Assembly (NCBI RefSeq): GCF_000003855.2
Contig: NW_003101680.1
Coordinates: 1,250,976-1,314,975 of the forward strand
Direction of reading: 5' to 3'
Length of the DNA stretch: 64,000 bases
Origin: Blastomyces gilchristii SLH14081
Lineage: Eukaryota; Ascomycota; Eurotiomycetes; Onygenales; Ajellomycetaceae
Shown: piece after piece, positions 58,662-64,000 of the stretch
Numbering within the stretch: position 1 is the first letter of the stretch
How the letters are laid out: each line of letters opens with the position of its first letter
Translations under genes and position numbers: made by a program
Notes under the pieces: model-generated
The model's input: the letters and a program-made list of their open reading frames with translations, nothing else
What the model was told of the DNA's origin: nothing
Database searches by the model: none

Positions 58662-60973
58662 ATGGGCGTTCCCGACGAAGATCACACACACGATTGTTCT
58701 TCCACGATACAGGCAGGCCATAGCCCGATCATGGAAAAAGATTTTGATTGCGGAAAGCCTGCTGGAATGGGAATTCTCAACACAAAGGGAAGTGGGACAG
58801 AGAGTGGTAACCAGGAGCAGGACGAATTTGAATCAGATAGCCAAGCAAGTCCGAGAACAGAGGAAAATGATTCAACGACAGCTGCTACGGCCGATGATCG
58901 TCCGCCGCAGAGTGAGAAAATGACCAAGAAGCAGATATTTGTGGTCATGTTTGCGCTATGTGTGAGTGGATTTAAACAAGCCTCCCCGAAATTCCCTCAG
59001 AGGCCAGTTTCATTTTCTATCTCTGATAAGAAGTGGAAAATGGCGGATATAAGATTTCGGAGAGCTAACGCATATTTCGCATATATAAAACTAGATCGCT
59101 CTATTTCTCGCAGCTCTTGACATGGTGAGCCATCATCTTTCCCCCCTTTTCCGCGCGTGTAGATATTAACTCTACAATAGTCAATTATAGCCACCGCGCT
59201 CCCCACAATCGCCAGCCAGTTCAACGCATCTGAAAGCGGCTATTCATGGATGGCCTCATCCTACCTCCTGGGGAATGCCGCAGTCATTCCTCTCTGGGGG
59301 AAACTGAGTGACATATGGGGCCGCAAGCCTATCATTGTCTTCGCAAACGTTCTATTTCTGCTTTCGAGTCTGATGTGCGCTCTAGCGCCGAATACAGCAA
59401 CACTGATTGCGGGAAGAACCATTCAAGGAGTCGGCGGCGGCGGTCTGGTTCTGCTCGGACAGATTTGCGTGGGTGATTTGTTTAGTCAAAGGTGTGTAGG
59501 TGTGCAAACATTTCAATTGATGATTTTCAATCCTTCGATTTTTCTCCTAGTTATATTCAACCCCATTTCAATGCTTCGTTGTTCTAAAAAAAATGAAATA
59601 AGCCGTTTGCTGAACTGCAAATCTGTGAAATTGATAGAGATCGTCCAATATATTATGCCATGTTCGGCATGACGTGGGCTATCGCAGGCTCCCTGGGTCC
59701 CGTTGTGGGAGGCATATTTACTGAGAAGGTGACATGGAGATGGTGTTTCTATATCAACCGTCAGTAACCCAATCCACATTTGTAACCTTTCGAGTACTTA
59801 ACATTATTTCCCTCGACAGTCCCATTCGGCGGCGTGGCCCTTGCAACCCTCATCATATGGCTCAAAATCGAAACGCCCAAAACCCCTCTAATCGCCGGTC
59901 TGCGCACAATTGACTGGCTGGGCACCATAGTCGTTATCGGTGGAACACTAATGTTCCTCCTCGGCCTCGAATTCGGCGGGGTAGCTAACCCCTGGAATTC
60001 CGCAACGGTGATTTGCCTCATAGTTTTCGGCGCCATCACCCTGGGAATTTTTGTCATCATCGAACGCAAAGTGGCCAAGTACCCCATCCTGCCAATGTCC
60101 CTGTTCGCAGACTCGAGTAATGTCTTCACCCTATTAGTAAACTGGTCGCACGCGTCGAACTTCATCGCCGGCGCGTTTTTCCTCCCACTATACTTCCAAA
60201 CGGTCCTCGGCACGTCCCCCATCATGAGTGGTGTCTATATTCTGCCTCAGGCAGTCTCTCTATCCGTCGTTTCCTTTATCATCGGCTTCATCATCCGCAA
60301 GACGGGCACATATGTCGAATATATCAGATTGGGTATGCTCGTCATGACGCTGGGTACTGGATTATACATCGATTTTAAACCATACACATCGTTTCCAAGG
60401 CTGATTATATACCAAACCATTGCCGGAATTGGAACTGGTCCGAATTTCCAAGCTCCCTTGCTAGCTCTGCAATCGCGAGTCCCCCAATCGGAAGTATCAA
60501 CCGCGACTTCAACGCATTCATTTATCAGACAGCTCTCGACTGCCTCCTCTGTTGTGCTGGGTGGAGTGGTTTATCAGAACGTCCTCAAACAATCCGCCTC
60601 AAAGCTACTGGCTGCACTCGGCCCAGAGCTCGCGGAGTCATTTCTTGGAAATTTCGCCGGTCCACGAGCGGAGAGTCTAGCGGCATTAACGCAGGCGCAG
60701 CGAGATACCGTGTTGGATATATATAACGTCGCATTTAGCCGTGTATGGATTTTCTATACTGCTATTGGTGCAGTCGGCTGCGTATTCAGCTTTTTCATCC
60801 GGAAGAAGGAACTTAGTCGGGATCACGAAATTACCAAGACGGGGCTAGAAGCGCAGGAGCTTGCCAGACAGGCCCGTATCACTGCGAAACGTGAGAGAAA
60901 GGAGAAGAAGCTGCAAGACAAGGCCGCGAATGGGAACGGGAACGGGGACGGCGCAATGAAAGAGCCTGTTTAG
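58662..60973 (+). CDS. MFS multidrug transporter, DHA2 (14-TM) type
   Basis: Five exons fit: 58662-58961, 59095-59124, 59181-59491, 59638-59759 and 59820-60973, giving 638 aa. A long acidic/Ser-rich N-terminal tail (about 85 residues) precedes TM1. Exon 2 is 30 nt and codes IALFLAALDM, completing motif D1 (FLAALDMSIIATALPTI). Motif A follows (GKLSDIWGRKP), then GRTIQGVGGGG (motif B) and GSLGPVVGGIF (motif C, the antiporter signature). Loop RDRPIYYAMFGM and WRWCFYIN-LPFGG are typical of the fungal DHA2 group. The tail is Lys/Glu/Asn rich (RKEKKLQDKAANGNGNGDG). Family members export drugs or secondary metabolites with proton antiport at the plasma membrane. No biosynthetic genes flank it. Start choice: Met at 58662 has no earlier in-frame ATG nearby; a later Met (MEKDFD) is possible. 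Confidence 0.92.
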
Positions 60974-61900
60974 ATTGTGATATTTTTTAGTGTGGAATCC
61001 CCTACCTTTCTTGTTCATTTGATTTTACTGTCTTGTTGTATATAGTATACCCCGTCCTGCATTTTTGTATGTATGTCCCTGTCCAAAAGTATAATTTGAA
61101 CATAGAGCTCTGTGCTTTTATCTGGCCTTCACCTATATAGTTTTAGTAACTATATAGATAATTGAAGAAAAGACAACGATATCAACACAAAACTGCTCTC
61201 ATTGAATCATAGGATGATGTTTGTCAGAAGTGACAATTTCTATTTCTGTTCTTTGTCGTGCTGATGCCAACGTCCATTTTGGTCCCGGATTCGGGCAATC
61301 TCACTGTTCCGGAGCCTCAGGGAGCGGGGATGCAGCAAAGAGCCTCATATTTATGCCTCAAGCTGATTGAAATTGTTTTTTGCTCTCTTCACTACCAGAG
61401 TCCAGACTTCAGCCATGGCATCGTTATTGACTACTCAGGAGGCAATACTCTAAAATTAACATTTTAGTCAAGGTTAAGCACGTGTTTTACCTGATATCCT
61501 CTGTCTCTATCGGGCCCTTTCCCTTTATACCCCTGATCTAAGGTAGGAAATTTCATTCAATCATTGGTATGGTATATGAAAGGAGCCCAAAATGGATAAT
61601 CCGAAAAAAAAGAATAGAAAAAGAAAAAGAAAAAGAAGAGAAGAGAAAGGAAAGAGAAAAAAAAAAAGAAAGGCAGATAAATTGCGTCGCGAAAAGAACC
61701 GGACCAAATATCTAGTTATTACAGTTATTAGGGATGTAGAAAACGGTTGTGCACTTAGCCTATGTAATAGGTCATCTCTGACGTCTCATTCGCGAAGGCG
61801 TAAACATTCTACATCGTCGCAAAGGACATGTTAGAGTTCAGTAAAATACACGGAGGAAGTTTAATGGCAATCGCACACGGGAAAAATGAAAAATGAAGCA
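60974..61900. other. Intergenic 3' flanks of convergent genes
   Basis: Between the MFS gene (+) and the EF-hand gene (-). An A/G-rich stretch at about 61595-61680 yields a Lys/Arg-rich frame by composition. No gene is supported. Confidence 0.5.
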
Positions 61901-63074
61901 CTAACCAGTTAAAAACTCCTCAAAACCCAGTGTAATATATCCATCCCTATCATCATCATACCTCTTAAACACATCCGTCATACGTTTGAGCGTGATGCAC
62001 GCTTGCACAAATAGATCAAAGCTCATCCCGTCCTTCTGCCCGGGTATGGGCGTCCCCTTGTTCCTCGCCCTATTCTCAAATATCGAAAATATCATCCCCA
62101 CAAACGGCGGACTAAGCGTATACCCAAACGCGATCAGCGCCTTGCTAAACTCCGCCAGGCTAATCCGGCCGCTACGATCCTCATCGAAGCGCTCAAAGAG
62201 CTCCCGCCAGGCGGCCAGGAACCGCCACAGGGCAACGAACTCGTCGAACCCTACGCTGCCAGACCCGTCCTTGTCGAACATACGGATCATCATTTTTACC
62301 GTGTACGCGTCGAAGGAGGTATAGTCTGCATTTACTAGGGCGGACCCCAGTTCTGTTTCAGATAGGGCGCCTGAGTTGGACGCATTGGCGGCGCGGAAGA
62401 GAGGGAAGAGTTCCTTGGGGTCGTCAGATTGTGGTAAGCCAGGCCCCGAAGGTTGAGGGCTTCGTGGCGGGCCGCATGTTGGGGTGGGCCGGTTCTGGGC
62501 CGGGTGCGCAGGAGGAGGCCCAAAGCCGTAGTTTCGAGGGGGCGGGGAATAGAGACGACCGCTGGTACTGGAAATAGGGGCTCCTCTTCCACCATACTGT
62601 CCTGCGGTAGCTTGTACTGCTCCAGGCGGAACGACTCCGGGACCGCCACCGCTGCCTGTACGTGCGTAGCTATGTTGCGTGGGTATTTGTGAATGGGGTT
62701 CTGGTCTTTGGGTAGGGGAGATGCGGGTCTGCTGAGGTGGTGGGCCGTTTTTTGGCGGTGGCATAGGGGGGCGCTCTCGGTTTGGATCTGGTCGAGCGGA
62801 CATTTCGCCTAGCATTTGTGCCACCTAAGAACAAAGAGAGGTGAGCTAACTGTTAATCCAACGGACAAAAGCCGTCACTGGCAAACGTGGGATTGGAGAA
62901 CCTTTCCCTAGAGAGGAGCCATTTGTCAACGTACCTGCTCTGGCTCCGCATGTCTGCAGGCGGATAACTGCTAGTTAGTCTCCAGTCGCCATTCTAAGAT
63001 AGTGGAGAGGAGGAGGAAAGCTAGAGCACGTACGCGGGAAGTGCATCAGGGTTGTATGCGCCCTTGTATGCCAT
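61901..63074 (-). CDS. Penta-EF-hand calcium-binding protein (Pef1/ALG-2 type)
   Basis: Three exons fit: 63074-63034, 62953-62935 and 62824-61901, giving 327 aa. The first two exons are 41 and 19 nt and encode MAYKGAYNPDALPAHAEPEQ. A Pro/Gly/Gln-rich N-terminal region (about 30-145) precedes the calcium-binding part. EF loops seen: DKDGSGSVGFDEF and DEDRSGRISLAEF are canonical; NASNSGALSETEL is a degenerate first loop; DDDRDGYITLGFEEF is a late loop with an extra residue. The order and spacing fit penta-EF-hand proteins such as yeast Pef1 and animal ALG-2/sorcin, which bind membranes or partner proteins on Ca2+ binding. The exact 3' end is uncertain: the frame stops at TAG (61901-61903), but GTTAGT at that point is also a possible donor. 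Confidence 0.88.
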
Positions 63075-64000
63075 GGTGGGCGATGTGTGCTGCAGTCTAT
63101 GGTAGGCAGAGATCAGGGAGTTGGAGCGGGTGGTTTATAAAAAAAAAAAAAAATTACCAGCAGGGTGATGGTCGTGATACTAATAACAGAAGAGTACAGC
63201 CTGACAATGACGATATGATATGTATTGGGTTGGTGAATCGGTCAGACGAACTCCTAGTCTTGAGCTAGCCCAACCGCCAAGCCGGTTTGCTGATTCCGTG
63301 TTGAATAATAAAGCGCAACAATACGAAGCGGGCTGAAATCTCGTTGTTTTCAAAATGCCACGGGCTATTAATATATAGAATGGCTCCTGTTAGGAATCTA
63401 ATAAGGGGCCAGAGATCTGGATGGTGAGAGTCGCATTCATGGCGGGGAAACATCGCGATTGTGTCTGGAGTCTGGTTCGTACAGCGGAACAGGCGACCAA
63501 GCCCTTTTTACCTAAGCCTTTCAGCCCTAACTAAGCCCTAAATTGGCGGTGGCTGAGACTTCCATCTGCAATGCCAAGGATCCAGTCTTCCTCCTCTTCC
63601 TCTTTCCTAGGCCATACGATGTAAACAATTTGTTTGTACTGAGGTCGTTAGTTAAGTTAGTTACCCAGACAGCTGGCTAATCATATGTCATGGGGATGGG
63701 ATGGGGGAGGAGGGAGAGGAATTGGTTGGCTAACTACGGAGTAACTACTCCGTACGCAGTAACTATGGGATGGATAGTTAAATGATAGCGCTGGTCGTTG
63801 AAAAAACTGAGTGGAGCTAGTTAAAGAGTGCAAAACTTGCAAACATCCCGCGGCGCGATGCTGACAATTAACTAGTTAAGTTACGTTACGCAGTAACTAA
63901 TTGCAACCTCAGTTAACGTAGTTAAATGTATACGGAGCCATAGACACCCCCCTCCCCCCAGCATTTCAGTATTATAACCTCATCTTTATTCCATTTGTCT
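63075..64000. other. Upstream region of the EF-hand gene with inverted short repeats
   Basis: Probable promoter of the EF-hand gene, then sequence to the window end. A T-rich/A-rich spacer and A13 run lie near 63138-63152. From about 63640 the sequence is dense in GTTAGTTAAG/GTAACTA motifs and carries TACGGAGTA and TACTCCGTA as an inverted pair at 63735-63754. No gene is seen. Confidence 0.55.
63735..63754. repeat. Inverted TACGGAGTA/TACTCCGTA pair
   Basis: TACGGAGTA at 63735-63743 and its reverse complement at 63746-63754, separated by 2 nt, forming a short perfect palindrome. Single copies of the same 9-mer occur at 48073, 53543 and 54651. Confidence 0.85.

Overview
The window looks like a chromosomal contig of a filamentous ascomycete, most likely a eurotiomycete and probably Onygenales. 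The support is indirect: short introns (mostly 46-190 nt) with GTRNGT donors and CTRAY branch points, and gene families that resemble Aspergillus/Onygenales proteins (RlmA-type MADS factor, Msb1-like scaffold, PDR-type ABC pump, Par32-like RGG protein, G6PD with the conserved fungal splice pattern). Species cannot be fixed from sequence alone. I built exon models by hand from splice sites; every multi-exon model below sums to a multiple of three.

Layout. 0.4-2.7 kb (-): RlmA/Rlm1-like MADS-box factor. 3.8-4.9 kb (-): truncated zincin-like secreted protein, divergent from a 1251-aa class C (killer-toxin-like) chitinase at 5.8-10.3 kb (+). 10.3-16.6 kb: large AT-rich gap with no gene I can support, ending in a pyrimidine-rich leader. 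16.6-20.1 kb (+): Msb1/Mug8-like morphogenesis protein. 21.7-22.5 kb (-): Par32-like DUF3602 protein. 23.9-27.4 kb: internally deleted Ty1/copia element with intact 5-bp target duplication. 28.2-30.3 kb (+) and 30.6-32.2 kb (-): phenol-hydroxylase-type flavoprotein facing a monocarboxylate-type MFS transporter, perhaps a small aromatic catabolic pair. 33.3-34.9 kb (-): mitochondrial phosphate carrier, divergent from a small CBS-domain protein at 35.8-36.5 kb (+). 37.1-39.6 kb (-): sucrose/alpha-glucoside-type transporter. 40.6-45.6 kb (-): full-size PDR-type ABC transporter. 49.9-52.2 kb (-): glucose-6-phosphate dehydrogenase. 58.7-61.0 kb (+): 14-TM-type drug MFS transporter. 61.9-63.1 kb (-): penta-EF-hand protein.

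Functionally the window mixes housekeeping genes (G6PD, phosphate carrier, EF-hand, Msb1, RlmA) with an accessory set (chitinase pair, transposon, hydroxylase/transporter pair, two drug-efflux transporters). RlmA, Msb1 and the chitinase all touch cell-wall biology, but nothing here shows they are co-regulated. The most unusual signals are a likely 3-nt microexon in the MCT-like transporter, the promoter-less 5' LTR with its nested tandem-repeat leader, the cysteine-repeat chitinase with its truncated secreted neighbour, and a dispersed TACGGAGTA palindrome.
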